64,000 nt of DNA from NCBI GenBank assembly GCA_963775575.1, contig CAVZJG010000004.1, positions 124,001 to 188,000 on the forward strand, in the 5' to 3' direction. The notes below the pieces were generated by a model. The model was given only the letters and a program-made list of their open reading frames with translations. It made no database searches and had not been told where the DNA came from. The position numbers were made by a program, and so were the translations under genes. The stretch is from Roseiarcus sp963775575 (lineage in GTDB: Bacteria > Pseudomonadota > Alphaproteobacteria > Rhizobiales > Beijerinckiaceae). Shown one piece after another: positions 53,797 to 62,769 of this stretch (within the stretch, counting starts at the first letter, position 1; every line of letters starts with the position of its first letter).

Positions 53797-54816
53797 ATGA
53801 ACGACTTTGATTCGGCGCCGCCTGCGGGCGGCCACAGCCACGCCTTCCTCGGCGCGGCGCACGGGCGTAGCGAACGCGCGGTGTGGGCGGTGATCGCGCT
53901 GTGCGCGGCGATGATGGCCGCCGAGATCGTCGGCGGGCTGATGTTCGGCTCGATCGCGCTCGTCGCCGACGGCTTGCACATGAGCACCCACGCCGGCGCG
54001 CTGCTGCTGGCGGCGCTCGCCTACGCCTTCGCGCGCCGTCACGCCGACGATCCGCGCTTCACCTTCGGCACGGGCAAATTCGGCGACCTCGCCGGCTTCG
54101 CCAGCGCGATCGTTCTGGCGATGATCGCCGCGCTCGTCGCCTGTGAAGCGATCGGGCGATTTTTCGTTCCGACGCCGATCGCGTTCGCTCAGGCGATCCC
54201 GATCGCCGTCCTCGGCCTCGCGGTCAACGCCGCGAGCGCGTGGCTGCTGAGCCGCGGCGGAGACGACCATCATCACGGCCATGCCCATGCTCACGCGCAC
54301 AACTACCGCCACGCGGAGAGTCGCCGCCTCGAAATCGGCGGCGCGCGCGAGGCGCTGCATCGCGACAACGCCATGCGCGCCGCGGTGATCCACGTGATGG
54401 CCGACGCGGCGGTCTCGATTCTCGTCATCGTCGGGCTGTCGCTGGCGCGCGGCTTCGGCTGGCTGTGGATGGACCCGCTCGCCGGCCTTATCGGCGCGGG
54501 GGTGATCGCGAGCTGGTCGGCGGGGCTGATCCGGGACACGAGCGCGGCGCTGCTCGACATGAACCCGGATCGCCGGCTCACCGAGGCGCTGCGCGGCGCG
54601 ATCGAGCGCGACGGCGATTCTCTCGTCGACCTTCATCTCTGGCGGCTCGGCCCCGGGCACCTCGGCGCCATCCTTGCGATCGAGACGGCGAGCGAACGCG
54701 AGACCGGTCATTACCGCGAAGCGGCGTTGAAGGTCGGGCGCTTTTCGCATTTGACGATCGAGATCGTGCGTCGCGGCGGCGGCGCGGACCGCGAGCGGCG
54801 GCGCTTCGTCGCCTGA
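53797..54816 (+). CDS. Cation diffusion facilitator metal exporter (DmeF-like)
   Basis: 339 residues with six membrane segments. The metal-site motifs are VADGLHMSTHAGA in segment 2 and IHVMADAAVS in segment 5. A histidine-rich cytoplasmic loop (DDHHHGHAHAHAHNYRH) lies between segments 4 and 5. The GHSHAFLG N-terminus and overall shape fit the DmeF group, which exports cobalt and nickel; zinc is also possible. No metal-responsive regulator is adjacent. Confidence 0.9.
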   Translation: MNDFDSAPPAGGHSHAFLGAAHGRSERAVWAVIALCAAMMAAEIVGGLMFGSIALVADGLHMSTHAGALLLAALAYAFARRHADDPRFTFGTGKFGDLAGFASAIVLAMIAALVACEAIGRFFVPTPIAFAQAIPIAVLGLAVNAASAWLLSRGGDDHHHGHAHAHAHNYRHAESRRLEIGGAREALHRDNAMRAAVIHVMADAAVSILVIVGLSLARGFGWLWMDPLAGLIGAGVIASWSAGLIRDTSAALLDMNPDRRLTEALRGAIERDGDSLVDLHLWRLGPGHLGAILAIETASERETGHYREAALKVGRFSHLTIEIVRRGGGADRERRRFVA

Positions 54817-54894
54817 TCCCTCGAGCGGCCGGCGGCCGAATCGAGCGCTTGGTCGGCAATGTCTTGAGGAACCGTCAACGGCTCGGGGTTAAGG

Positions 54895-55230
54895 ATGTTA
54901 GCCGCATCCCTCGAAGGGCTGCGCGCGGAGACGCAGGTGGGCGGCTACGACGACGATCCGTTTCTCCAGGACCGCGACCGACGCAAGGGCGGGCGGCGCG
55001 CGACGCGCGTGCGCGCTTGGGCCGATCCGGGCGGGATCGCCCCGGTCGTCGACTGCGTGATCGTCGACGTGTCCGAGGAGGGCGTCGCCGTGACGCCCTT
55101 GGACGGCGCCGCCTTGCCGGACACGTTCTGCTTGCAGGTCGACAGGACGCATCCGGTGGGCGAGGCAAAAGTGGTTTGGCGCAAGGGAAGCGCCGTCGGC
55201 GTGAGACTCGCCAAGCCGAAGAAGCCGTAG
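54895..55230 (+). CDS. PilZ-domain protein
   Basis: 111 residues. The c-di-GMP-binding signatures appear as the basic stretch DRRKGGRRATRVRAWA (RxxxR) and VDVSEEGVAV (D/N-x-S-x-x-G), followed by KVVWRKGSAVGVRL. It is a stand-alone PilZ receptor that could respond to second messenger controlled by proteins like the GGDEF-EAL enzyme at 30 kb. The target process is not evident. Confidence 0.85.
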   Translation: MLAASLEGLRAETQVGGYDDDPFLQDRDRRKGGRRATRVRAWADPGGIAPVVDCVIVDVSEEGVAVTPLDGAALPDTFCLQVDRTHPVGEAKVVWRKGSAVGVRLAKPKKP

Positions 55231-55662
55231 CGCCGCGGCGGTCGACTTTCGGTCCCGGCCGATCGGCGTCGCAGGCGCGTAAACAAAGAAATATTCGCCG
55301 TAGGCTCGGGCGGGCCGCCTGAAATCGGCGGCGCCGAGCGGCGCCGCGCGCGGCTCTTCGTGTTCGACGGTTGGAAAATCGGCGCGCGGCGATTTTTGCG
55401 GTTGACAGAAAGAGATTGCGGGATCAAGAGGCGATTGTCGGCGCGAAATTCCTTTCCGCCGGCGTTCCTTAACTCAACTGAAGAGACATGGGCAGTAGCA
55501 TCTCGGGCGGCGCGATCGCGGACCGGTTCGTCCATACGTCGCCCTTAGACATCGTCTGCGTCCACGGGCCGGAATCCCGTGCGCGAGGCGCGCGTCGGGC
55601 GTAAAGTCCCACGACCCCCTCGCCTTCCGGCTTTGGACGAAACCAAAGATCGGAGGCGAGCC
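55231..55662. other. Intergenic region upstream of the NRAMP unit
   Basis: No gene is supported in about 430 bases. It should carry the promoter for the small ORFs and the transporter. A small perfect hairpin CTTTGG-ACGAAA-CCAAAG (55631-55648) stands just before the ribosome-binding site of the first small ORF and might affect translation. I could not recognise a known manganese or magnesium riboswitch. Confidence 0.4.
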
Positions 55663-55905
55663 ATGAACCAGCTCTCCCTAATCCGGATCGATCGTCGTGT
55701 GATCGATCTCTCCGCGCGCCGCCAGGCGGCGTCGAATGGGCGTCGTCTCGCCGCGGCGCGCGCGGACCTGCGCGCCGCTTCCGCCGGCCCGCTCGTCCGC
55801 CGTTGGCGGCGCGATCCGGCGACGGGAGCGTTGCTCTGCGTCTGGGCCGTTTCCCGGGGCGCGCGCGAGCCGGCCTCGCCTGTTCCCTTGCGTCGCGCCA
55901 GCTGA
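55663..55905 (+). CDS. Small arginine-rich protein upstream of the NRAMP transporter
   Basis: 80 residues from ATG 55663 with CGGAGG 8 bases upstream. It begins MNQLSLIRIDRRVIDL and contains RRWRRDPATGALLCVWAVS, a W-x-x-DPxTG-x-L-x-C-x-W pattern that I believe recurs in small Rhizobiales proteins. No membrane segment is present. Its stop is 12 bases before the next small ORF. It could be a leader peptide or a small partner of the transporter; neither is shown. Confidence 0.6.
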   Translation: MNQLSLIRIDRRVIDLSARRQAASNGRRLAAARADLRAASAGPLVRRWRRDPATGALLCVWAVSRGAREPASPVPLRRAS

Positions 55906-55917
55906 AGGAGATCCCCA

Positions 55918-56034
55918 ATGCACGACGGCCCGAGAAGGCGCGTTGGCGCGGTTTCGAACGCGGCGGTGGGCGGTAAATCCAAGCTTCAAGCGAATTCCAC
56001 CGCCCCGAGGGCGAGGCGAGACCAAGGCGGCTGA
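55918..56034 (+). CDS. Small ORF (38 residues) before the NRAMP transporter
   Basis: ATG 55918 follows a strong AAGGAG at a proper distance. The frame encodes 38 basic residues (MHDGPRRRVGAVSNAAVGGK...) and stops at 56034, 45 bases before the transporter start. No homologue is recognised. The good ribosome-binding site and the placement in the leader make a regulatory peptide possible, but chance cannot be excluded. Confidence 0.35.
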   Translation: MHDGPRRRVGAVSNAAVGGKSKLQANSTAPRARRDQGG

Positions 56035-56079
56035 AGCCGTCCGGCTCGCGTCCGCGCCAAAAGGCACAGGAGACGAGCC

Positions 56080-57894
56080 ATGACCATGGAAGTCGATCTC
56101 GCGGCGCCGGCGACCGCCGTCCTCGACGACGCGCACATCGGCGCGATCCGTGGCGCCTTCGGCACCATCCTTCAAGGCGACGACGCCCCGCGCACCACCT
56201 GGAAGCAACGGCTGACGACGCTTCTGGCCATTGTCGGACCCGGCCTCATCGTCATGGTCGGCGACAACGACGCCGGCGCCTTCGCGACCTACGGCCAAGC
56301 GGGCCAGAACTACGGCACGACGCTGCTGTGGACGCTGGCGCTGCTGATTCCCGTTCTCTACGTCAACCAAGAGATGGTGCTGCGCCTGGGCGCGGTGACC
56401 GGCGTCGGCCATGCGCGCCTGATCTTCGAGCGCTTCGGCAGGTTCTGGGGCGCCTTTAGCGTCATCGACCTGTTCCTGCTCAACGCCCTGACCATCGTCA
56501 CCGAGTTCATCGGCATCGCGCTGGCGCTCGATTACCTCGGCCTCGACAAGACCGCCGGCGTCGTCGTCTCTGCGGCGCTGGTCATGATCGCGGTCGGCAC
56601 CGGCGACTTCCACCGCTTCGAGCGCTTCGCGATGATCCTCGTCGGCGCCAGCCTGCTGCTCGTGCCGATCTATTTTCTGGTCCACCCGCCGCTCCTCGAG
56701 GTCGCGCGCGACTTCGTCGTTCCGCAGATCCCGCAAGGCGGCAAGCTCAGCGACGTCATGCTGCTCGTCATTGGCATCGTCGGCACCACGGTCGCGCCCT
56801 GGCAACTCTTTTTTCAGCAGAGCTACGTCATCGACAAGCGCATCACGCCGCGGTTCATTCGCTACGAGCGCCTCGACTTGTTGATCGGCATCGGCTTCGT
56901 CATCGTCGGCGCCGCCGCCATCATGGCCTTCACCGCGGCGACTTTCGGCGGCCGCGCCGAATTTGGCGCCTTCACCGACGCCGGCGGCATCGCCGCGGGC
57001 CTCGACAAGTACGTCGGCAAGGCCGCCGGCGTGATGTTCGCCATCGCGCTGATCGACGCCGCCCTGATCGGCGCGTCGGCGGTGTCGCTGTCGACGGCCT
57101 ATGCGATCGGCGACACGTTTTCGGCTCGCCATTCGCTGCACCGCAAGGTCACGGAGGCCAAGGGGTTCTATGCCGTCTATTGCGGGTTGATCGTGGTCGC
57201 CGCGGCGATCGTGCTGATCCCCGGCTCGCCCCTTGGCCTGCTGACCCTGGCGGTGCAGGTGCTCGCTGGCGTGCTGCTGCCGAGCGCGACGGTGTTCCTG
57301 CTGCTGCTCTGCAACGACAGGGCGGTCCTCGGGCCATGGGTCAATACGCGCCGGCTGAATACTTTCACCGGCGCCGTCATCGCCGCGCTGGTGATCCTGT
57401 CGGTCGTCCTGACCGTCTCGGTGCTGTTCCCCGACGCCGCCAACGAGCAGGCGATCCTCGCCATTCTCGGCGGGGGCGGCGGCGTCGCCCTGGCCGTCGC
57501 GCTGGCGATCGCGGCCTTGAGCCGGAACGGCGGGAGGGAAGCGTCGGCCGAGGAGGCCGCCGCCGCGCCGATCGCGCGCAACGCCTGGCGCATGCCGCCG
57601 CTGGATCGGTTGCCGCCGGCGAGGCTGTCGCTCGCCGCCCAGGCCTGGATGGGCGCGCTGCGCCTCTATCTCGTCGTCGCCGTCGGAATGGTTCTGTTCC
57701 GCGTCGTCACGCTGGCGATCGGACAACAGGGGAAGTTCGCTCCACGGGACGGGGGCGGCGCGCGCGGCGAGGCGACGGCCAAGATCGCCTCCGACAAACG
57801 GCGGGAGATCGCTCTCGAATACCTCGCCGTCCGCCTTACCGCGCAAAGCAGGGTCACGCGCGCAAGCTGGAGGGCGCAGACCCAGTCGGTGTGA
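56080..57894 (+). CDS. NRAMP-family divalent metal transporter with non-canonical metal-site motifs
   Basis: 604 residues with about eleven membrane segments and a long C-terminal tail. In segment 1 the usual DPGN is replaced by GDNDAGAFATYGQAGQ. In segment 6 the usual MPHN is replaced by TTVAPWQLFFQQS. These positions hold the transported ion in classical Mn/Fe NRAMPs. Similar changes are a feature of the NRAMP-related group that carries magnesium, so the substrate may be magnesium rather than manganese. AGGAG precedes the ATG at 56080. Two small ORFs lie directly upstream. Confidence 0.88.
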   Translation: MTMEVDLAAPATAVLDDAHIGAIRGAFGTILQGDDAPRTTWKQRLTTLLAIVGPGLIVMVGDNDAGAFATYGQAGQNYGTTLLWTLALLIPVLYVNQEMVLRLGAVTGVGHARLIFERFGRFWGAFSVIDLFLLNALTIVTEFIGIALALDYLGLDKTAGVVVSAALVMIAVGTGDFHRFERFAMILVGASLLLVPIYFLVHPPLLEVARDFVVPQIPQGGKLSDVMLLVIGIVGTTVAPWQLFFQQSYVIDKRITPRFIRYERLDLLIGIGFVIVGAAAIMAFTAATFGGRAEFGAFTDAGGIAAGLDKYVGKAAGVMFAIALIDAALIGASAVSLSTAYAIGDTFSARHSLHRKVTEAKGFYAVYCGLIVVAAAIVLIPGSPLGLLTLAVQVLAGVLLPSATVFLLLLCNDRAVLGPWVNTRRLNTFTGAVIAALVILSVVLTVSVLFPDAANEQAILAILGGGGGVALAVALAIAALSRNGGREASAEEAAAAPIARNAWRMPPLDRLPPARLSLAAQAWMGALRLYLVVAVGMVLFRVVTLAIGQQGKFAPRDGGGARGEATAKIASDKRREIALEYLAVRLTAQSRVTRASWRAQTQSV

Positions 57895-57938
57895 CGGGGG
57901 AGCGGCGCTTGGGGCCCGTGTGAGAATAACTGCGTTAT

Positions 57939-58027
57939 CCGTCATTGCGAGCGGAGCGAAGCAATCCAGTCTCGATGCAGGCCGCCGCCGCTGGATTGCT
58001 TTGTCGCTTCGCTCCTCGCAATGACGG
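57939..58027. repeat. Palindromic intergenic repeat (REP/RPE-like)
   Basis: Long imperfect arms CCGTCATTGCGAG...GCAATCCAG and CTGGATTGC...CTCGCAATGACGG enclose a GC-rich loop. This sequence type (CGTCATTGCGAGGAGCGAAGC) is widespread between genes of Rhizobiales. Lying between the convergent NRAMP and accC genes, it may act as a bidirectional transcript end. Confidence 0.8.
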
Positions 58028-58058
58028 CCCACCGACTCGCTTGAGTCCAACGGCGCCG

Positions 58059-59411
58059 TTACGCCTCCGCGCCCTCCTGCTTGAGGAACTCCTCCAGCCA
58101 GTGAATGTCGTACTGGCCGTTCTGGATGTCCGTGTTGCGCACCAGGACGCGGAACAGCGGCAGGGTGGTCTCGACGCCGTCGACGATGAATTCGTCGAGC
58201 GCGCGGCGCAGGCGCATCAGCGCTTCGGTGCGGGTGCGGCCGTGAACGATCAGCTTGCCGATGAGCGAATCGTAGAAGGGGGGAATGACGTAGCCGTGAT
58301 AGGCGGCCGAATCGACGCGCACGCCGAGGCCGCCGGGCGGATAGAAATACGCGATGCGGCCCGGCGAGGGCGTGAATGTGCGCGCGTGCTCGGCGTTTAT
58401 GCGGCATTCGATCGCCGCGCCGTGAAAGCGCACGTCCTCTTGCCTGATCGACAGGGGCGAGCCGGCGGCGATCTTGATTTGCTCGTTGATGAGGTCGATG
58501 CCGGTGACCATCTCGGTGACGGGATGTTCGACCTGGATGCGCGTATTCATCTCGATGAAGCAGAATTCGCCGTCCTCATAGAGAAACTCGACCGTGCCGA
58601 CGCCGACATAGCCGAGCTCGGCCATCGCGCGCGCGACGACGCCGCCGATTTCATCGCGTTGCGCCGCGTTGAGCGCGGGGGAGGGGCTCTCCTCCCAGAC
58701 CTTCTGGTGGCGGCGCTGCAGCGAGCAGTCGCGTTCGCCGAGATGAATCGCGCGGCCCTGGCCGTCGCCCAGCACCTGGATCTCGATGTGACGCGGCTTG
58801 GCGAGATATTTCTCCAGATAGACCGCGTCGTCGCCGAAGGCCGTCTTCGCCTCGATTCTGGCGTTCGAAATGGCGTTGAGCAGTTCGTCGGCGGCGTTGG
58901 CGACTTTCATGCCGCGTCCGCCGCCGCCCGCCGCCGCCTTGACGATGACGGGATAGCCGATTTCGGCGGCGATCTTCAGCGCTTCGGCCTCGTCGCTCAC
59001 CGCCCCGCTCGAGCCGGGCACGCAGGGTATGCCGAGCCGCGCCGCCGTTCGTTTGGCCTCGATCTTGTCGCCCATCAGGCGGATGTGCTCGGCCTTCGGA
59101 CCGATGAAGGCGATCTTGTGCTCGGCGAGAATCTCGGCGAAGCGGGCGTTCTCGGCGAGAAAGCCGTAACCCGGATGCACCGCGTCGGCGCCGGTGATCT
59201 CGCAGGCCGCGACCAGGGCGGGCACGTTGAGATAGCTGTCGCGCGCCAGCGGCGGGCCGATGCAGACGCTCTCGTCGGCGAGCTTGACGTGCATCGCCTC
59301 CTTGTCGGCGGTCGAATAGACCGCGACCGTGGCGATGCCGAGCTCCTTGGCCGCGCGCAGCACGCGCAGCGCGATTTCGCCCCGGTTGGCGATGAGGATC
59401 TTATCGAACAT
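58059..59411 (-). CDS. accC: Acetyl-CoA carboxylase, biotin carboxylase subunit
   Basis: 450 residues. It carboxylates the biotin of BCCP at the cost of ATP, the first step of fatty-acid synthesis. The start FDKILIANRGEIALRVLRAA, the glycine-rich ATP lid KAAAGGGGRGMKV and the catalytic EMNTRIQVEHPVTE are all intact. It lies 51 bases after accB, the standard accBC operon. Confidence 0.97.
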   Translation of the reverse strand: MFDKILIANRGEIALRVLRAAKELGIATVAVYSTADKEAMHVKLADESVCIGPPLARDSYLNVPALVAACEITGADAVHPGYGFLAENARFAEILAEHKIAFIGPKAEHIRLMGDKIEAKRTAARLGIPCVPGSSGAVSDEAEALKIAAEIGYPVIVKAAAGGGGRGMKVANAADELLNAISNARIEAKTAFGDDAVYLEKYLAKPRHIEIQVLGDGQGRAIHLGERDCSLQRRHQKVWEESPSPALNAAQRDEIGGVVARAMAELGYVGVGTVEFLYEDGEFCFIEMNTRIQVEHPVTEMVTGIDLINEQIKIAAGSPLSIRQEDVRFHGAAIECRINAEHARTFTPSPGRIAYFYPPGGLGVRVDSAAYHGYVIPPFYDSLIGKLIVHGRTRTEALMRLRRALDEFIVDGVETTLPLFRVLVRNTDIQNGQYDIHWLEEFLKQEGAEA

Positions 59412-59462
59412 GCCGGGCGGCTCCTCGCGGCGAGCGACGCGTCGTTGCGCGCGGCGCCGCGC

Positions 59463-59948
59463 TCATTCGATGACCATCAGCGCCTGGCCGTATTCGACCG
59501 GCGCGCCGTCCTCGACGAGCACGTGCGTCACTTGTCCCGCGCGCGGAGCGACGATCTCGTTGAACGTCTTCATCGCCTCGACGAGCATGACCTTGTCGCC
59601 CGCCTTCACCAACGAGCCGATCTCGACGAAGGGTTTCGCTTCCGGGCTGGGGCGAAGATAGGCGGTGCCGACCATCGGCGACTTCACCGCGCCGGCGTGT
59701 TCGGCCGGCTCGACGACCGCCGCTTGAGAGGGCGGCGCCGGGGCGCCGGCCGCCGGCGCGGCGACGACTTGGGAGAACTCGACCGCGGCCTGACGCTCGC
59801 GCGCGACGCGCACGCGCAGGCCGGCGCGCTCGACCTCGACTTCGCTCAAGTCATGGCGCCCGGCGATCTCGGCGAGCGCGGCGACGACGGAAAGATCAAA
59901 GCCGGCGCTCGCGGGCGCGGCGGCGGACTTGCTCAACGGCTTCTTCAT
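59463..59948 (-). CDS. accB: Acetyl-CoA carboxylase biotin carboxyl carrier protein
   Basis: 161 residues from ATG 59948 (MKKPLSKSAAAP); two in-frame GTG codons lie directly before. The N-terminal helix region leads through an alanine/proline-rich linker to the biotinyl domain. The biotinylated lysine lies in VEAMKTFNEI, and the thumb-type SPMVGTAYLRPSPEA is typical of AccB. It is the first gene of accBC. Confidence 0.95.
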   Translation of the reverse strand: MKKPLSKSAAAPASAGFDLSVVAALAEIAGRHDLSEVEVERAGLRVRVARERQAAVEFSQVVAAPAAGAPAPPSQAAVVEPAEHAGAVKSPMVGTAYLRPSPEAKPFVEIGSLVKAGDKVMLVEAMKTFNEIVAPRAGQVTHVLVEDGAPVEYGQALMVIE

Positions 59949-60036
59949 CACCACTCGCAGACGCCTCGCACCCGATGAGCCGAGATTTCGTTGGCGCGTC
60001 TATAACCCGGACGGCCGGGCAAATAAAGGGCGCGCG

Positions 60037-62148
60037 TTATCCCTTGCGCGCCCACACATGAGCGTCGTGAAACGCGGCACCGCCGTACGGCGCGACGCTG
60101 TCGTCGCCGGTCAGGACATTGACGCCGCGCCCGTCGAGAAAGGCCGAGGGCGGCCAGACGCCCTCGCAGACGATGACGCCGCGCGAAACGCCGGCGAACG
60201 ACTTGACGTGCAGGCGCGTCTGCCCTCGCGCATTGCCCAGGCGCACGATGTCGCCGTCGCCCAAGGCCAGCGCGGCGAGGTCGTCGGGGTTGATCAGCGC
60301 GGTCGGCCGGCGCTCGCGCGCCTGCGAGGTCGGCGTCTCGGTGAAGCTGGTGTTGAGAAAGTTGCGCGCCGGCGAAGTCGCGAGCTTGAAGGGATGCGCC
60401 TCGTCGGCCGCCTCGTTGACCGGCCAGTGGTCGGGCAGGGTCGGCATTTCGCGCCACGGCCCCTTGAGGCCGTCGCCGGAGAAGGGCGTCGAGGCCCAGT
60501 CGGCGCGCAGTCGGAACTTGCCGTCGGGCCAAGCGAAGCCCTTGAGATAGTGCGCTTGCTCGAACGGCGGCTGGCAGTCGAGCCACTTCGTCTCTTCGAG
60601 TTCGGCGAGCGAGCCGCGTCCCGAGGCGCGCAAGGTCCAGTCAATGATTTCGCGCGGCGTCATGGCGAAGCCGGGGTGGCGCGCGCCGAGCCGATGGGCG
60701 AGCGCGGCGACGACCTCGTGGTTGGAGCGGCAGCCCTCGGGCGGCTCGATCGCCTTCGGTCCGAACTGCAGGTATTGGTGCCCGCCGCCGGTATAGAGAT
60801 CGTCGTGCTCGAGAAACATCGTCGCCGGCAGCACGATGTCGGCGGCGCGCGCGGTGTCGGTGAGGAACTGCTCGTGCACGCAGACGAACAGGTCGTCGCG
60901 CGCGAAGCCCTTGCGCACTTTCTCCTGGTCGGGGGCGACGGCGAGCGGGTTGGTGTTCTGGATCAGCATCGCCTTGACCGGTCCGCCGCTCTTGAGCGCT
61001 TGCGCTTCGCCGGTCAGGACCGCGCCGACGCGGGACTGGTCGAGGCGGCGCACGGTCTCGTCGCGCGCGTCGAGCCCTTCGATCATCGTCTTGTCGAGTT
61101 TGAAGACGCCGCTGTTGGAATGAAAGGCGCCGCCGCCCTCGTGCGCCCACGCGCCGCTGACGACGGGCACGCACAACGCCGCGTGCATGTTCGCGGCGCC
61201 GTTGCGCTGGCGCGAGAAGCCGTAGCCGAGACGGAAGAACGTGCGCTTCGTTCGTCCGACCAAAGCGGCGAAGGCTTCGATGGAGTCGGCGCCGAGGCCG
61301 GTGATCGCGCTCGCCCACTGGGGATCGCGCGTCTGGAGATGGGCCTCCAATTCGCGCGGCGCGTCGGCGTAGCGCTCGAGATAGGCGCGGTCGGCGAGCC
61401 CGTCGCGGAACAGGACGTGCATGACCGCGCAGGCCAGCGCCCCGTCGGTTCCTGGCTTGAGGCGGAGCGCCAGATCCGCCTGCCGCATCGTCTCGGTGTC
61501 GTAGATGTCGATGGCGACGATTTTCGCCCCGCGCCCCTTTCGCGCCCGCGTCGCATGGGTCATGACGTTGACCTGGGTCGCGACCGCATTGGTGCCCCAG
61601 ATGACGATGCAGTCGGACTTGGCCATTTCGCGCGGATCGGCGCCGGCCATGTGCCCCGTCCCGGCGAGATATCCGGGCCAGGCGATGGCGATGCAGATCG
61701 AGCCGAAGAAGCGGGAATAGCGCTTGACGTGAGTCAAGCGGTCGAGCCCGTCGCGCATGACGAGGCCCATCGTGCCGCCGTAGAAATACGGCCAGACGCT
61801 TTCGGCGCCGAATCGGCGTTCGGCGGCGAGGAAATTCTCCGCGACGACATCGAGCGCGTCGTCCCAGGCGATCGGCTGGAATTGACCGGAGCCCTTCGGG
61901 CCGACCCGTCGCAGCGGCTCTTTCAGCCGATCCTTGTGATGGACGCGCTCGGCGTAGCGCGCGACCTTGGCGCAGACGACCCCCGCCGTGTAGCGCTGGT
62001 CCTCGGCGCCATGGATACGCCCGATCCGCGCGCCGCCGATCATCTCGACCTCGAGCGCGCAGACCGAGGGGCAATCGTGCGGGCAGACCGAAGGACGCCG
62101 GACGACGTCGCGGGGCGCGTGCGTGAGCGAAGAATCCATCGCGCCCAT
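60037..62148 (-). CDS. Molybdopterin oxidoreductase family protein
   Basis: About 703 residues from ATG 62148; ATG 62139 (MDSSLTHAP) is an alternative and neither has a strong ribosome-binding site. The N-terminal 4Fe-4S site is SVCPHDCPSVCALEV with a fourth cysteine in GVVCAKV. Molybdopterin-binding regions follow (YFYGGTMGLVMRDG, KSDCIVIWGTNAVATQ), and a C-terminal dinucleotide-binding domain has NPDDLAALALGDGDIVRL. There is no Tat signal, so it is cytoplasmic. The substrate is unknown; formate or an S/N-oxide type are only guesses. No partner subunit is adjacent. Confidence 0.9.
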   Translation of the reverse strand: MGAMDSSLTHAPRDVVRRPSVCPHDCPSVCALEVEMIGGARIGRIHGAEDQRYTAGVVCAKVARYAERVHHKDRLKEPLRRVGPKGSGQFQPIAWDDALDVVAENFLAAERRFGAESVWPYFYGGTMGLVMRDGLDRLTHVKRYSRFFGSICIAIAWPGYLAGTGHMAGADPREMAKSDCIVIWGTNAVATQVNVMTHATRARKGRGAKIVAIDIYDTETMRQADLALRLKPGTDGALACAVMHVLFRDGLADRAYLERYADAPRELEAHLQTRDPQWASAITGLGADSIEAFAALVGRTKRTFFRLGYGFSRQRNGAANMHAALCVPVVSGAWAHEGGGAFHSNSGVFKLDKTMIEGLDARDETVRRLDQSRVGAVLTGEAQALKSGGPVKAMLIQNTNPLAVAPDQEKVRKGFARDDLFVCVHEQFLTDTARAADIVLPATMFLEHDDLYTGGGHQYLQFGPKAIEPPEGCRSNHEVVAALAHRLGARHPGFAMTPREIIDWTLRASGRGSLAELEETKWLDCQPPFEQAHYLKGFAWPDGKFRLRADWASTPFSGDGLKGPWREMPTLPDHWPVNEAADEAHPFKLATSPARNFLNTSFTETPTSQARERRPTALINPDDLAALALGDGDIVRLGNARGQTRLHVKSFAGVSRGVIVCEGVWPPSAFLDGRGVNVLTGDDSVAPYGGAAFHDAHVWARKG

Positions 62149-62399
62149 TGTGCGGAAACGGCAAGCGGCGGGCAAGAGCGCCGATAAATCGCGGCGATCA
62201 CAATTCTTGACCGAATTGCGCCGGGACGTCGAATCGACTTCCCCGACGCGGTCCCTCCCGCGCGCTCCCTTCGGCTGTCCTCAACGCCTCGAAGCCCCAG
62301 GGCGTGAGAGAGCCGTGCGCGGCCGCATGCGCTCGCGCTCTTGGCGGCGCCCGCGCCGACGCTTACGGCGCCCGCCGACGGCGGCCTGCGGTCGATCGG

Positions 62400-62639
62400 T
62401 CAGCGAGGGCCCGCCGCGGCGGGAACCTCCGGCAAGCCCGAAACAGAATAGCGGTTGAAGCGCTGGCGGAACGATTCGGCGGGCGCGGCGCCGACGATCG
62501 GCGCCGACGTGTGTTGCGCGGCAAGGATGACGCTGACGTTCCAGCGCCAAGTCGACACGTCGGGCGTCGGCTGCGCGACGGCGACCCCGCCTCCGACCAG
62601 GATCAACGCGACGAGGGACAAAACGAATGGCCTGGACAT
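62400..62639 (-). CDS. Small secreted protein, function unknown
   Basis: 79 residues from ATG 62639, with AGGAGAT 8 bases upstream. A signal peptide (PFVLSLVALILVGGGVAVAQ) is followed by a mature chain of about 55 residues with WRWNVSVILAAQHTSAP. No cysteines or known domain are present. The good start site and clear export signal support a real gene. Confidence 0.6.
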   Translation of the reverse strand: MSRPFVLSLVALILVGGGVAVAQPTPDVSTWRWNVSVILAAQHTSAPIVGAAPAESFRQRFNRYSVSGLPEVPAAAGPR

Positions 62640-62769
62640 GCCAATCTCCTCTCCCATCATTATTGTCGTTGGCTTTGCCTGGGCGCTCGCAGCCGTCTGT
62701 CGGCGAGCCTCGAGGCCCCGACTAGGCAATCTCAGCTAACATCCATATTGTGACGGCGTTAAGGCGCTT

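Noticed and set aside
55360..55548. 62-codon open frame in the intergenic region before the NRAMP unit
   Set aside because: No ribosome-binding site and no recognisable composition; likely chance.
55231..56079. Manganese (yybP-ykoY) or magnesium riboswitch before the NRAMP gene
   Set aside because: I could not find the conserved core elements of either class; only a short hairpin and small ORFs are visible.
57945..59978. 677-codon open frame antisense to accC and accB
   Set aside because: It is a shadow frame in GC-rich DNA. It covers two clear genes on the other strand, and its translation is arginine/alanine/aspartate noise.
59929..62187. 752-codon open frame antisense to the molybdopterin oxidoreductase
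   Set aside because: Antisense shadow of a well-supported gene with intact Fe-S and cofactor motifs; no recognisable domain.
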